Part shown: piece after piece, positions 7,245 through 14,977 of the stretch
Layout of the letters: each line of letters starts with the position of its first letter
How positions within the stretch are numbered: position 1 is the stretch's first letter
Assembly: GCA_030429345.1 (NCBI GenBank)
Contig: JAUIFJ010000034.1
Coordinates: forward strand, 1 to 30,504
Length of the DNA stretch: 30,504 bases
DNA from: a bacterium
GTDB lineage: Bacteria > CAIWAD01
Reading direction: 5' to 3'
Notes under the pieces: model-generated
Databases searched by the model: none
What the model saw: only the letters and a program-made list of their open reading frames with translations
What the model was told of the DNA's origin: nothing
Program-made: the position numbers and the translations under genes

Positions 7245-8848
7245 TGGGACCTCCATTGTTCCGTGTTGCGGTATTTGTACTTGAGTTCCTTGCGCAGTTT
7301 GCGTTCCTCGTCGTCATAGGGAATGTGATCCACGAAGGTGACGATGCTCGGACGCAGGTAGGGCGGGAAGAGCTCCTCGCAGGCCTGTAGCAGGCTTTCG
7401 GCGGTCCAGCGCTCCTGGCTGCCGTCGGACTGGTGGACGAAGACCTGGATCCGGTCCGGCTGGCGGTAGCGCGGCGCGTTGACCGCCGCCACGTCACGAA
7501 TGCCGGGCAGGGCGAGCAGGGGCTGCTCCACTTCCAGCGGACTGACCTTGAAGCCGAAGACCCAGATCACATCGAAGACCTCGTCGGCCAGGTGCAGGAA
7601 GCCTTCCGTGTCCAGCATGGCCATTTGCCCGCTCGGCTGCCAGTCTTCGACCGGGGCCTCGGGATTCTCTTCCTGCTCCCCGGTCCAGCCTTCGCAGACG
7701 CGCGGACCCTGCAGGTGGATCTCGCCCCATTTCCCCGCCGGGCGCTCGTGTTGGCCATCATCGCGAATGCTGAGCTCGAACCCGGGCAAGGGCTTGCCCA
7801 CCGTATCCTCGCGGATCTGCAGCCAGGGCAGGTTCATCGCAATGAAAGAGGCGGCCACATGGGGAGCGTAGCCTTCCAGCAGGTGTCCGCCGACGCTCTT
7901 CTGCCACTCCTCGCGGAAGTCGACACGCACGCCATCCATCAGCAGCAGGCTGTGCATGACGCTGCCCTGCAGCGGCCGGCCTTCGGCGGCAGAACGCTGC
8001 AGGCTGCGGTGCAGGTACCAGAAATACTTGCGGGTATTGATCATCAGGCGCGGCGACCATTCGTCGATGGCCCGGCGCACGTCCTCGTCGTCGTCGCTGC
8101 GGTCCAGCAGGACCAGGGTGCCGCCGCTGAAGAGGGCCGGCAGCAGCTGCGAGGCCAGGCTGATGCTGTGGCTGAGGCTCATCTGGGCCAGCACCACCGA
8201 ATGGCGCCGCAGGGTGAAGAGCTTGACCATGGCCTGGGCGCTCTCGGCCAGGGCGGCAAGGCTGAAGAGCGCTCCGCGCCAGGCGTCCTCGCGGTCGACG
8301 CGGTAGTAGCAGACGCGCGCCCTGGCGGCGTCCTCCGCCGGCGGCATGCGAGGATCCTTCTCCTCTTCCAGCAATTCGCGCAGCAGGGGATGGTCTCCCA
8401 GGGAGGCCTGGTGCTCCTCGTCCGCGCTGCGCACGGCAATCGCCTCGCGCCGCCCTTCCCCGATCAGCTCGCGCACCTTGTCGCCGACGCTGTTGTGATA
8501 CACCACCAGCGTCGGGTCCAGGTCGGCGGCGATGTCGGCCAGGGAGCTTTCGGAACTGCGGATCTCGCAGGGAGCGAAGGTGCAGCCGAGCTTGAGCAGG
8601 GCCAGCTGGAGCCAGATCATCTCCGGCGAGTTGGTGACCAGCAGCAGCACGCGGCTGCGGGAGCCGTGGCCGCGCTTCATCAGCGCGCCGGTCAGGCGCT
8701 CGACGCAGTCCAGCAGCTCGCCATAGGTCTGGCGGCGGGATCCGAAGACCAGGGCCAGGTCCTGCGGGCGGGAACGGCATTGTTCCTCGAAGGCGCTGAA
8801 AGTGTCGAAGAGCGCGGGTTCCTTGAGGAAGTCGAGGTCGAGGGTCAT
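7241..8848 (-). CDS. ANL-superfamily (acyl-CoA synthetase-like) protein, probably degenerate
   Basis: A 535-residue protein whose length and overall order match adenylate-forming enzymes: an N-terminal opening (FEEQCRSRPQDLALVFGSRRQTYGEL), the hinge region, and a C-terminal subdomain (VFGFKVSPLEVEQPLLALPGIRDVAAV, then ERKLRKELKYKYR). The catalytic motifs are eroded. Where the P-loop YTSGTTGxPKG should be, residues 179-196 read CYYRVDREDAWRGALFSL. The EGYGxTE motif reads EGYAPHVAA (325-333). The ribose-binding TGD is SGQ near 406. Activity as a ligase is therefore doubtful. The ATG at 8848 was chosen because the domain begins at once; a GTG at 8872 is possible and neither has a strong ribosome site. 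Its stop is coupled to the EF-G-like TTG start. It diverges from the SARP-like regulator across 275 bp. Confidence 0.8.
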   Translation of the reverse strand: MTLDLDFLKEPALFDTFSAFEEQCRSRPQDLALVFGSRRQTYGELLDCVERLTGALMKRGHGSRSRVLLLVTNSPEMIWLQLALLKLGCTFAPCEIRSSESSLADIAADLDPTLVVYHNSVGDKVRELIGEGRREAIAVRSADEEHQASLGDHPLLRELLEEEKDPRMPPAEDAARARVCYYRVDREDAWRGALFSLAALAESAQAMVKLFTLRRHSVVLAQMSLSHSISLASQLLPALFSGGTLVLLDRSDDDEDVRRAIDEWSPRLMINTRKYFWYLHRSLQRSAAEGRPLQGSVMHSLLLMDGVRVDFREEWQKSVGGHLLEGYAPHVAASFIAMNLPWLQIREDTVGKPLPGFELSIRDDGQHERPAGKWGEIHLQGPRVCEGWTGEQEENPEAPVEDWQPSGQMAMLDTEGFLHLADEVFDVIWVFGFKVSPLEVEQPLLALPGIRDVAAVNAPRYRQPDRIQVFVHQSDGSQERWTAESLLQACEELFPPYLRPSIVTFVDHIPYDDEERKLRKELKYKYRNTEQWRSH

Positions 8849-9123
8849 GCGGCGTCCGGGACCAGAGGGCACAGGCCTGATCGCCTGCGTCCGGTTTCGT
8901 TGTTGGTGCTGAATTCGGAGGTCCGATGGCAGGGTCCGGGCCGGATTCAGGCAAGAGCGTGTAAGCTATTTCTTGGGTCGCACAGAAGCAATCGACCCGC
9001 GCTTCGCATCCGGATCCGTGATGCCCTTGTCGGCGCGGAATCTCCGGCCCGAAGCAGACAACTCTGGCGCATGCGGACAAAGAAAAGTACATCCAAGTCG
9101 TCAACCGGACACGCCGGATCCCT

Positions 9124-12100
9124 ATGCAATTTCAGAACATCCAGTCCTTGCCTCCCGGGCTTCCACGGCTGTTGCAGGCCGCGCTGGAAATCCAGGGCTC
9201 CTCGCCGGAAAACGGCACTCCCCGGGGTTTGCTGCTCAGCGCGCCCTCGCAGGCCTGCATTCGGCTCCTGCGGCAGGAACTGATCCGCAGACTGGAAGCC
9301 GGCGACCGCGTGGTGCTGGCCTGTCCCGGCCTGGCGCCGCTGCCCGTGGAACTGGCCGCGGCACTGACTGCCCGCCGCGATCTGGCCTCCCTGCTGCACC
9401 AGAGGGTCCGGGCGGACTCCGTGGCGCTGGGAGGCATCCTGCGCCGCCTCTGCAGGCTGCGGGCCGTCAGCCTGGTGCTCGAAGCCACCCCGAACGGCGC
9501 GCCAGAGGACGAAGGCCTGTTCTCGGCGCTGGAAGGCGAATCCTTTTCGCTGTATCTGCTTGAGGGGCCGCACACACCTATCACCAGCTCCTGGACCTTC
9601 CGGACCCGCAAGGAGCTGCGACTGGAGATCCCGACCGCGCAAGACCTTCAGAGCTGGCTGGAAGAGCGGGACCTGCAGAGCACTACGACTCCCGGAGAAC
9701 TGCGGCCCTTTCTCCCCGGGGAGCTGGAACGCCTGCAGGGCCTGCACGAAGAAGCCCTCGCCAGCAAAGGTTCCCTGCTGCAGTTGCTGCGCGAGGATGC
9801 CCGCCGGACATTCGAGCGACTGCGTCCCCCGGAGAAGCTTCGCGCGTCCTTCCGGGAACTGGCCTGGCTTCATGGTCCCTGGTCGCTGAGGCTCGCTGCG
9901 GAGCTGGGCCTGGAAGAAGCCTGCGACCTGGGGCTGGAAACGGGGCTCCTTCGGCAGGAACGCGAATCGCGCGCCTTGTTCGGAAAGGACGAGGGGCCGA
10001 GGGCGGACTTCGCCCGCCCCGTCTTCGCCTCCCTGATGGCCGAAGGGGCCGGCGACGCCAGCGGCTTCCTGCGCCGCCTGCTGGGACGGCAGGACCTGGT
10101 GCTGTATCACCCTGCACCCCTGCTGCAGTTCGCGTCCCTGCTGGCCGGGCGGCAGAGCATGTCCGGGAAGGATTTCCTGGAGGATCTGGCCCTGCTGGCC
10201 GAGCACCAGCACGAGCTGGATTTCCGCCTTGCGCTCCGCCTGCAGGAAGGACTGGCTTCCCGCGTGGAACGGGCCCTGGCGGAGAATCCCGACGAAGACT
10301 GGCTGGAAGCGCGCGTCGTCCTGCTCAATACGAAATTGTACACGAACAAGCGGAGAATGCACCAGCCGGAGCTGCTTGCCGAGGCGCGGCGAATGGAAGA
10401 GCTGGCCCGCGAGCTTCCGCGCGGGGAACGCAATGTGCTGCGCGCCCTGCTTCACCAGGGGCGCCACTACGGGGCGAGCGGCCGGCCCTTTCCGGAAGAC
10501 CTGCGCCGACGCGCCCTGCAGTGGGTGCGCCTGCATCCGGCGCTGGAACGAAGCCAGACCTGGCGGATGCTGATCGGCGACCAGGCCCTGCTGGGCTGGA
10601 CGCGCCGTGATACAGCCATGAGCGACTGGGCCGCCGGGGCCATGGAGTCCTGCCTGGAGCAGTCCGGGCTCTCCGAAGAGGATGCCCTGGACCTGCGCCG
10701 CCGCGTCGAGCCCTTTCTGCTGTACCGCTACTCCAGCGAGGAAGAGGTCTCGCACTGCCTGCGGCAGGTGCCGCGGATCGACGCCCTCTACGGGGACAAG
10801 GACCTGACCTGGCTCACCATTCGCCAGATCCTGTGGATCCAGCTGGGCGAGTTCGGCAGCGCGCTGGAGCACGCCGGGGACCTGGGGCGCCGGCTGCGCG
10901 AAGCCGGGCTCTGGCGGAATCTCGTGACACACGACAGCCACACTCTCCTGCTGCACTTCCTGGCGACGGACCTGGGGCCGCATCTCGACGACTGGGTGGA
11001 AGGCCTGCTGCTGCAGGAGCCGCACAACCGGACCGACCTGACCTGGCCCGCCCTGCGCTTTCACCATGCCCTTTCCCGCCTGCTCGCCGGGGACGACGAG
11101 CACTGCCTGCGCCTGCTGCGGGAAGTCGAGAGCGAGACGCCACGCTATCCTTTGGCCCGCCTCTGCCTCCTGCTGCTGGAAGGGCGGGCCGGCACCCTGC
11201 TGCAGGAAAAAGACCAAAGGGCCTGGTATCACCTGCGTCACTGGCACGGCATCTGGGAGCTCGTCGCCGAACAGGCCCGGGGCGCTTCCTGCGACAACGA
11301 GGCTCTTGCCCGGCTGGCCCGTTCCCCCCTGCTGGACCTTTTCGATCTCTTTCGCCTGCCGCTGCTGCTCTGCCTCTGCCGCCGCCGGAACACGAAGCCG
11401 CCGGCCTGCCTGCGCGAGGCGCTGCAGCGCCAGCTGCTGTGGTACGAGCAGCGAGGCGCCGCCCAGGGCATGCAGATGCTGCTGGATGCCTGGGGCGGAC
11501 TGCTGGAGGCCGGCGCGCTGAAGCAGTGGCGGGAAAGGACCCTGCTGCTGCGGGAGCCTATTGAAAGCGCTGCCGGGAACGTGATCCAGATCCAGATGCT
11601 GGACAGGATTCGCCTGCAGATGCCCGACGGCAGCGAACGCAGTCCGCGCGGCAGCCGCCTGCGTCGCCTGCTGGGCCTGCTGGTTGCCGCGCGCCTGCTG
11701 CGCCAGCCCATGAGCCGGGAGGAGTTCACCCTGCTGCTCGCCGGCGAGGAGCCGCGGGAACGGATGCACAATATCCAGTCGATCAGCCTGCACCGGCTGC
11801 GCGAGCTCCTGGGTCCCCGCGCGCTGGAGTCGGTGGACGATCTGCCGCGCCTTCATCCGGAACTCGTCCGTTGTGATCTGGACGAGGCATGGCAGGCCCT
11901 GCGCGAGGCCGAGCGGCAGGAACACGAGCCCTCGCTGGTCGGCGCGGTCCGGGCGGCGCGCCGGGCCCTGGAGGAGCTGGCCGGCAAGGAGCTCTTTCCC
12001 GGCCTCTACCACCGCTTCTTCGAGGCCTTGCGCGACGATGCCGCCGCCCGCCTGCGCGGAATCACCCTGCGCCTGGGCCATCGTCTGCTGCTGGAGAAGG

Positions 12101-12270
12101 ATGCCGAACGCGCCGCCGAACTGGGCAGCCTGCTCTTCGAACACACTCCGGACGACCCGGATCTGGCGGAGTTCCTGGCCGAGGCCTGGACGGCGGCCGG
12201 CCAGCCCCTGGCGGCCGAGCGCGCCCGCATCCGGCACCAGCTGGCGCTGGAACAGTCACCGAAAGAGTGA
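9124..12270 (+). CDS. Large SARP/BTAD-like transcriptional regulator with degenerate ATPase-like N terminus
   Basis: A 1048-residue plus-strand protein. From about residue 819 it reads like the winged-helix domain of SARP/AfsR regulators (DRIRLQMPDGSERSPRGSRL, LVAARLLRQPMSREEFTLLL, then a recognition-helix-like HNIQSISLHRLRELLG). This is followed by an all-helical BTAD-like bundle (SLVGAVRAARRALEEL, GKELFPGLYHRFFEAL, ending near 1040). The middle is helical, with TPR-like pairs. The N terminus has the outline of the NTPase domain of MalT/LuxR-type regulators, but the expected Walker A position (LLLSAPSQACIRLLRQE) has no GxxGxGKT. No signal peptide or membrane segment. ATG 9124 lacks a clear ribosome site; TTG or GTG alternatives downstream cannot be excluded. 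Divergent to the ANL/EF-G-like pair, which it may control (inference). Confidence 0.7.
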   Translation: MQFQNIQSLPPGLPRLLQAALEIQGSSPENGTPRGLLLSAPSQACIRLLRQELIRRLEAGDRVVLACPGLAPLPVELAAALTARRDLASLLHQRVRADSVALGGILRRLCRLRAVSLVLEATPNGAPEDEGLFSALEGESFSLYLLEGPHTPITSSWTFRTRKELRLEIPTAQDLQSWLEERDLQSTTTPGELRPFLPGELERLQGLHEEALASKGSLLQLLREDARRTFERLRPPEKLRASFRELAWLHGPWSLRLAAELGLEEACDLGLETGLLRQERESRALFGKDEGPRADFARPVFASLMAEGAGDASGFLRRLLGRQDLVLYHPAPLLQFASLLAGRQSMSGKDFLEDLALLAEHQHELDFRLALRLQEGLASRVERALAENPDEDWLEARVVLLNTKLYTNKRRMHQPELLAEARRMEELARELPRGERNVLRALLHQGRHYGASGRPFPEDLRRRALQWVRLHPALERSQTWRMLIGDQALLGWTRRDTAMSDWAAGAMESCLEQSGLSEEDALDLRRRVEPFLLYRYSSEEEVSHCLRQVPRIDALYGDKDLTWLTIRQILWIQLGEFGSALEHAGDLGRRLREAGLWRNLVTHDSHTLLLHFLATDLGPHLDDWVEGLLLQEPHNRTDLTWPALRFHHALSRLLAGDDEHCLRLLREVESETPRYPLARLCLLLLEGRAGTLLQEKDQRAWYHLRHWHGIWELVAEQARGASCDNEALARLARSPLLDLFDLFRLPLLLCLCRRRNTKPPACLREALQRQLLWYEQRGAAQGMQMLLDAWGGLLEAGALKQWRERTLLLREPIESAAGNVIQIQMLDRIRLQMPDGSERSPRGSRLRRLLGLLVAARLLRQPMSREEFTLLLAGEEPRERMHNIQSISLHRLRELLGPRALESVDDLPRLHPELVRCDLDEAWQALREAERQEHEPSLVGAVRAARRALEELAGKELFPGLYHRFFEALRDDAAARLRGITLRLGHRLLLEKDAERAAELGSLLFEHTPDDPDLAEFLAEAWTAAGQPLAAERARIRHQLALEQSPKE

Positions 12271-12327
12271 ATCCCTCTCCCCCGCGGGTCGTTTCGCAGG
12301 GAATGCGCGGTGCATTCGACAGGAGAG

Positions 12328-12356
12328 AGAAAAGGCGGATCCGACTGGATCCGCCT
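12328..12356 (-). terminator. Rho-independent terminator after the ferredoxin gene
   Basis: The stem AGGCGGATCC (12333-12342) pairs with 12347-12356 around a 4-base loop. On the minus strand it runs into TTTTCTCTCT. It lies in the convergent gap between the ferredoxin and the regulator gene, but has a T run only in the minus direction. Confidence 0.9.
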
Positions 12357-12383
12357 GGCGGGTGTCTTCGATTGGCGGGACTA

Positions 12384-12617
12384 CTAGTCGCCGTCGTCGC
12401 CGATGCACTCGACGGGGCATTCGGCAATGGCGTCCTGGCACTGCTTTTCTTCTTCCTCGTTCTCCGGCTGCTTGAAGACGACGTCGTGATCCCCGTCGTC
12501 GCTCTCCTTGAAATTGTTGGGAGCCGCGTCAATGCAAGCGCCGCAGCTGATGCAGTCCTCGTCCACGTAGTACTTGCCGGGGACGTTGTCTTCGAAGCGT
12601 CGTGTCTTGTCGGCCAT
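12384..12617 (-). CDS. Small acidic ferredoxin, single [4Fe-4S] cluster type
   Basis: A 77-residue electron carrier. The motif CISCGAC (Cys22, 25, 28) and the distal ECP (Cys67) give the four ligands of one [4Fe-4S] cluster, as in the 60-80-residue Thermotoga/Desulfovibrio-type ferredoxins. Cys60 and Cys71 are extra, and a 60/67/71 arrangement could allow a disulfide, as some of these proteins have. It is very acidic (long D/E runs at 38-45 and 52-58 and a GDDGD end). The ATG at 12617 is preceded by GGAGAA at ideal spacing; an in-frame upstream ATG at 12662 has none. It is the last gene after dedA (96 bp gap) and is closed by its own terminator. Its redox partner is not in the window. Confidence 0.93.
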   Translation of the reverse strand: MADKTRRFEDNVPGKYYVDEDCISCGACIDAAPNNFKESDDGDHDVVFKQPENEEEEKQCQDAIAECPVECIGDDGD

Positions 12618-12713
12618 GGGTTCTCCTTGCTGGCTTGCCGCCGTTGCGGTTGCCGGTTCCACTGCCCTCGGGGGCGGAACGATTCCATCTTCTCGATCTT
12701 ACGAAACGACCCG

Positions 12714-13325
12714 CTAATGCGCCACAACCTTGATCAGCCAGAAGCCCAGAAGCAGGAGCACGGTGAAGCCCACGGCCAGCAGGTTGAACCAGCGGTCGAT
12801 GAAGCGCGTGATCCCCGCCCCATAGCGATGCAGCAGCGCCGCCACCAGGAAGAAGCGTCCCGCGCGTCCCACCAGGCTGGCCAGGACGAACATCGGGAAG
12901 GGCACGTGGAACACGCCGGCGCTGATCGTGATCACTTTGTAGGGAATCGGCGTGAAGCCCGCGGTGAACACGATCCAGAAATTGTACTGCTCGTAGAGGC
13001 CGCGCACGGTCTCGAACTTGTGCTCGCTGAATCCGGGCACGTGATCGAAGAAGAACTGCGCCAGGGCGCTGGCCTCTCCCCCCGGCGCGTGCCACAGCCA
13101 GTAGCCGATGCCGTAGCCGACGATGCCCCCGATCAGGGAACCCAGGGTGCAGATGAGGGCGAAGCGATAGCTCTTCGTCAGCGCGCCGACGCACAGGGCG
13201 ATCAGGAGCACATCCGGCGGAATGGGAAAGAAACTGCTTTCGGCAAAGGCCAGCGCGAAGAGCGCCCAGGCGCCGTAGCGCGTCTCGGCCAGGGAAAGCA
13301 CCCAGTCGTAGAGGCGTCGTATCAT
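12714..13325 (-). CDS. DedA/YqaA family (VTT domain) membrane protein
   Basis: A 203-residue integral membrane protein of the DedA/VTT family, implicated in membrane lipid or undecaprenyl-phosphate flipping and envelope homeostasis. It shows the re-entrant-loop motif after the first helix (FALAFAESSFFPIPPDVLLIAL), the glycine-rich GSLIGGIVGYGIGYWL helix, and the second loop GFTPIPYKVITISAGVF followed by the conserved arginines (GRAGRFFLVAAL). A C-terminal helix (LAVGFTVLLLLGFWLI) ends it. ATG 13325 overlaps the pcm stop as ATGA, with GGAAG seven bases upstream. Part of the GT2-pcm-dedA-ferredoxin unit. Confidence 0.88.
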   Translation of the reverse strand: MIRRLYDWVLSLAETRYGAWALFALAFAESSFFPIPPDVLLIALCVGALTKSYRFALICTLGSLIGGIVGYGIGYWLWHAPGGEASALAQFFFDHVPGFSEHKFETVRGLYEQYNFWIVFTAGFTPIPYKVITISAGVFHVPFPMFVLASLVGRAGRFFLVAALLHRYGAGITRFIDRWFNLLAVGFTVLLLLGFWLIKVVAH

Positions 13326-13969
13326 GCGGGCTTCCATCCTTCCCGGCCCACAAGGGGCACGAAGGCGCAGCCGCTGTCGCGGTTCTCGACCAGCCGGCCA
13401 TCCCGTTTGTGGATCACAACCAGTTCCTGGCGCGCGCGGTCCCCGACGGGGATCACCAGGATGCCGCCTTCCCCGAGCTGCCGCGCGAGGGCCTGGGGCA
13501 GTTCCGGCGCTCCGGCCGTGACCAGGATGCGGTCGAAGGGCGCGTGATCGCTCCAGCCGATGGTCCCGTCGGCCGTGCGACAAAGAATGTTGTCCAGCCC
13601 CAGGTCGCCGAAACGCTTCTTGGCCAGGCTGGTCAGGGCGCTGTGCCGCTCGACCGTATACACGCGTCCGCAGAGGGCGGCGAGCACGGCCGCCTGGTAG
13701 CCGCTGCCGGTGCCGATCTCGAGCACGCGCTCCTTCCCCCCGAGGCAGAGCAGCTCGGTCATGCGGGCGACGATCCAGGGCTGGCTGATCGTCTGGTCCT
13801 GGCCGATCGGCAGGGCGCTGTCCTCGTAGGCCCGTGTTCTCAGCGGGCCTTCGACGAAGAGGTGCCGCGGCACGCTCCCCATGGCCTGCAGGACCCGTGG
13901 ATCACGAATGCCGCGCGCCGACAGATGCTCCCGCACCATGCGCTCGCGGGCCGCGTCGAATGTGTTCAT
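13322..13969 (-). CDS. pcm: Protein-L-isoaspartate O-methyltransferase
   Basis: A 215-residue SAM-dependent methyltransferase that starts repair of isoaspartyl damage in aged proteins. It carries the family signature GQDQTISQPWIVARM (56-70), motif I VLEIGTGSGYQAAVL (83-97), the post-I acidic residue VYTVERHS, and motif II DRILVTAGAPELP. The length equals the bacterial enzyme. ATG 13969 is preceded by GGAGAC and overlaps the stop of the GT2 gene (ATGA), with the dedA gene overlapping its own stop. The open frame extends to 14218, but that part lies inside the upstream gene and is not protein-like. Cytoplasmic. Confidence 0.95.
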   Translation of the reverse strand: MNTFDAARERMVREHLSARGIRDPRVLQAMGSVPRHLFVEGPLRTRAYEDSALPIGQDQTISQPWIVARMTELLCLGGKERVLEIGTGSGYQAAVLAALCGRVYTVERHSALTSLAKKRFGDLGLDNILCRTADGTIGWSDHAPFDRILVTAGAPELPQALARQLGEGGILVIPVGDRARQELVVIHKRDGRLVENRDSGCAFVPLVGREGWKPA

Positions 13970-14703
13970 GCGTCTCCAGATCCTTGCCGCCCGTAGGACG
14001 GCGCCAGGCTTTCGCAGAGCAGCGATGCGAAGCGCAGGCTGTCCTTCAGCCGATGAATGCTGCTCTTCTGCGGTCCGTAGAGGCAGCTGATCGGCGTGTG
14101 TGCCACGCGCGCCCCCTGCAGGAGCGCCTTCAACAGCAGCTCGCTCTCCATGTCGAAATGGCGGCGCTGCAGGTCCAGGCTTCGCAGCAGGCTGGCCCGG
14201 TAGAGGCGGAAGCCGCACTGGCTGTCCGCCAACCGCCGTCCGCTGCGCCAGGCCAGCAGCGCCGTGGAGAGGCTGTTGCTCAGCCGCCGGTCCCAGGGCA
14301 TCTGCTCCCTCGCACTGCTGCGGTCGCCCAGGACCAGGTCCGCTCCCGGCGCCGCCGCCAGGAACTCCGGCAGGAAGCGCGCCTCGTGCTGGCCGTCCGC
14401 GTCCAGGCTCAGGACCCAGGGGCGCTTGCGGCGCAGCCAGATGTTGAATCCGCGACGCAGGGCGGCGCCTTTGCCCTGGCGTAGGAAATGCCCATAGACC
14501 TCGATGCCCAGCGATCGGGCGCAGGCGGCGCTGCCGTCGACGCTGCCGTCATCGACGACCAACAGGGCCTCGGGCGGCAGGAGTTCGAGCAGCCCTTCCA
14601 GGCAGGCCCTCAGGCCCTGCTCTTCGTTGTATACCGGAAGCACGACCCCGATCTCTTCGGGGCGCGGCCGGGCCTCGGGGGTCTTGTCTGTGGCTGCGCT
14701 CAT
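13966..14703 (-). CDS. Family 2 glycosyltransferase (polyprenyl-phosphate sugar transferase type)
   Basis: A 245-residue GT2 of the DPM1/DPG-synthase type, which transfers a sugar to a lipid phosphate. Motifs in order: VVLPVYNEEQGLRACLEGLL, LLVVDDGSVDGS, RQGKGAALRRGF, the DXD WVLSLDADGQH, and a Q-C-G-F-R segment (ADSQCGFRLYRASLL) followed by FDMESELLLKAL. No C-terminal membrane helices, unlike some relatives. The first 16 residues are a charged, proline-rich extension. ATG 14703 has no clear Shine-Dalgarno. First gene of the pcm-dedA-ferredoxin unit; it follows the REP-like spacer after miaA. Confidence 0.85.
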   Translation of the reverse strand: MSAATDKTPEARPRPEEIGVVLPVYNEEQGLRACLEGLLELLPPEALLVVDDGSVDGSAACARSLGIEVYGHFLRQGKGAALRRGFNIWLRRKRPWVLSLDADGQHEARFLPEFLAAAPGADLVLGDRSSAREQMPWDRRLSNSLSTALLAWRSGRRLADSQCGFRLYRASLLRSLDLQRRHFDMESELLLKALLQGARVAHTPISCLYGPQKSSIHRLKDSLRFASLLCESLAPSYGRQGSGDA

Positions 14704-14781
14704 CTTGTGCGGGGAATATATCCAAAGCCGAAGGGAGTTCCTCGCTTTCCGGAGGTCCTGGGCCGCCGCCTGCGCGGGAGA

Positions 14782-14811
14782 GTGTCATCCCGTGGCTTGA
14801 CCACGGGATCC
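14782..14811. repeat. REP-like palindrome, copy 1
   Basis: The core CCCGTGG-CTTGA-CCACGGG forms a 7-bp hairpin flanked by GTGTCAT and ATCC. This is the familiar 'TCATCCCGnGGCTTGACCnCGGGATCC' style of dispersed intergenic element. It lies between miaA and the GT2 gene. Confidence 0.7.
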
Positions 14812-14869
14812 GTGTCACCGCCGCGGGCCGGAGGTTGACGGGACGCCCTCCGGTCTGCGACGCGGAACA

Positions 14870-14899
14870 GGGTCCCGCGGTCGAGCCGCGGGATGACAC
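14870..14899. repeat. REP-like palindrome, copy 2 (inverted to copy 1)
   Basis: CCCGCGG-TCGAG-CCGCGGG lies between GGGT and ATGACAC, the same element as copy 1 in the opposite orientation. The 58 bp between copies 1 and 2 hold a further hairpin (CCGGAGG with CCTCCGG, about 14828-14853). Confidence 0.7.
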
Positions 14900-14929
14900 T
14901 CCGGGGGTGGTAGGATGTGGTGTAATCGT

Positions 14930-14957
14930 CGGGATCCTTGCTTTCGCGGGGATGACG
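14930..14957. repeat. REP-like palindrome, copy 3 (diverged)
   Basis: CGGGATCC-TTGCTTTC-GCGGGGATGACG resembles the widespread 'GTCATCCCCGCGAAAGCGGGGATCC' type, in the same orientation as copy 2, 20 bp before the miaA stop. Confidence 0.55.
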
Positions 14958-14977
14958 GGGTGGTGGTGTGCGGGTGT

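Larger units (their letters stand above)
12284..12714. repeat. 13-bp exact inverted repeat bracketing the ferredoxin gene
   Basis: GCGGGTCGTTTCG at 12284-12296 recurs as its exact reverse complement at 12702-12714, just past the stop of each flanking gene. The bracketed 431 bp holds only the ferredoxin gene and its terminator. No target duplication is seen. Confidence 0.5.

Noticed and set aside
8947-12237. A 1096-codon minus-strand open frame
   Set aside because: It is the antisense shadow of the SARP-like gene: low-complexity Q/A/G/P-rich, no domains, no ribosome site. Long antisense frames are expected at this GC content.
12284-12714. A complete insertion sequence around the ferredoxin
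   Set aside because: No transposase and no target duplication; only the short inverted repeat is present.
13326-13583. Upstream extension of the DedA protein
   Set aside because: Arginine/proline/glycine-rich shadow of pcm; the ATGA overlap at 13325 and GGAAG decide the start.
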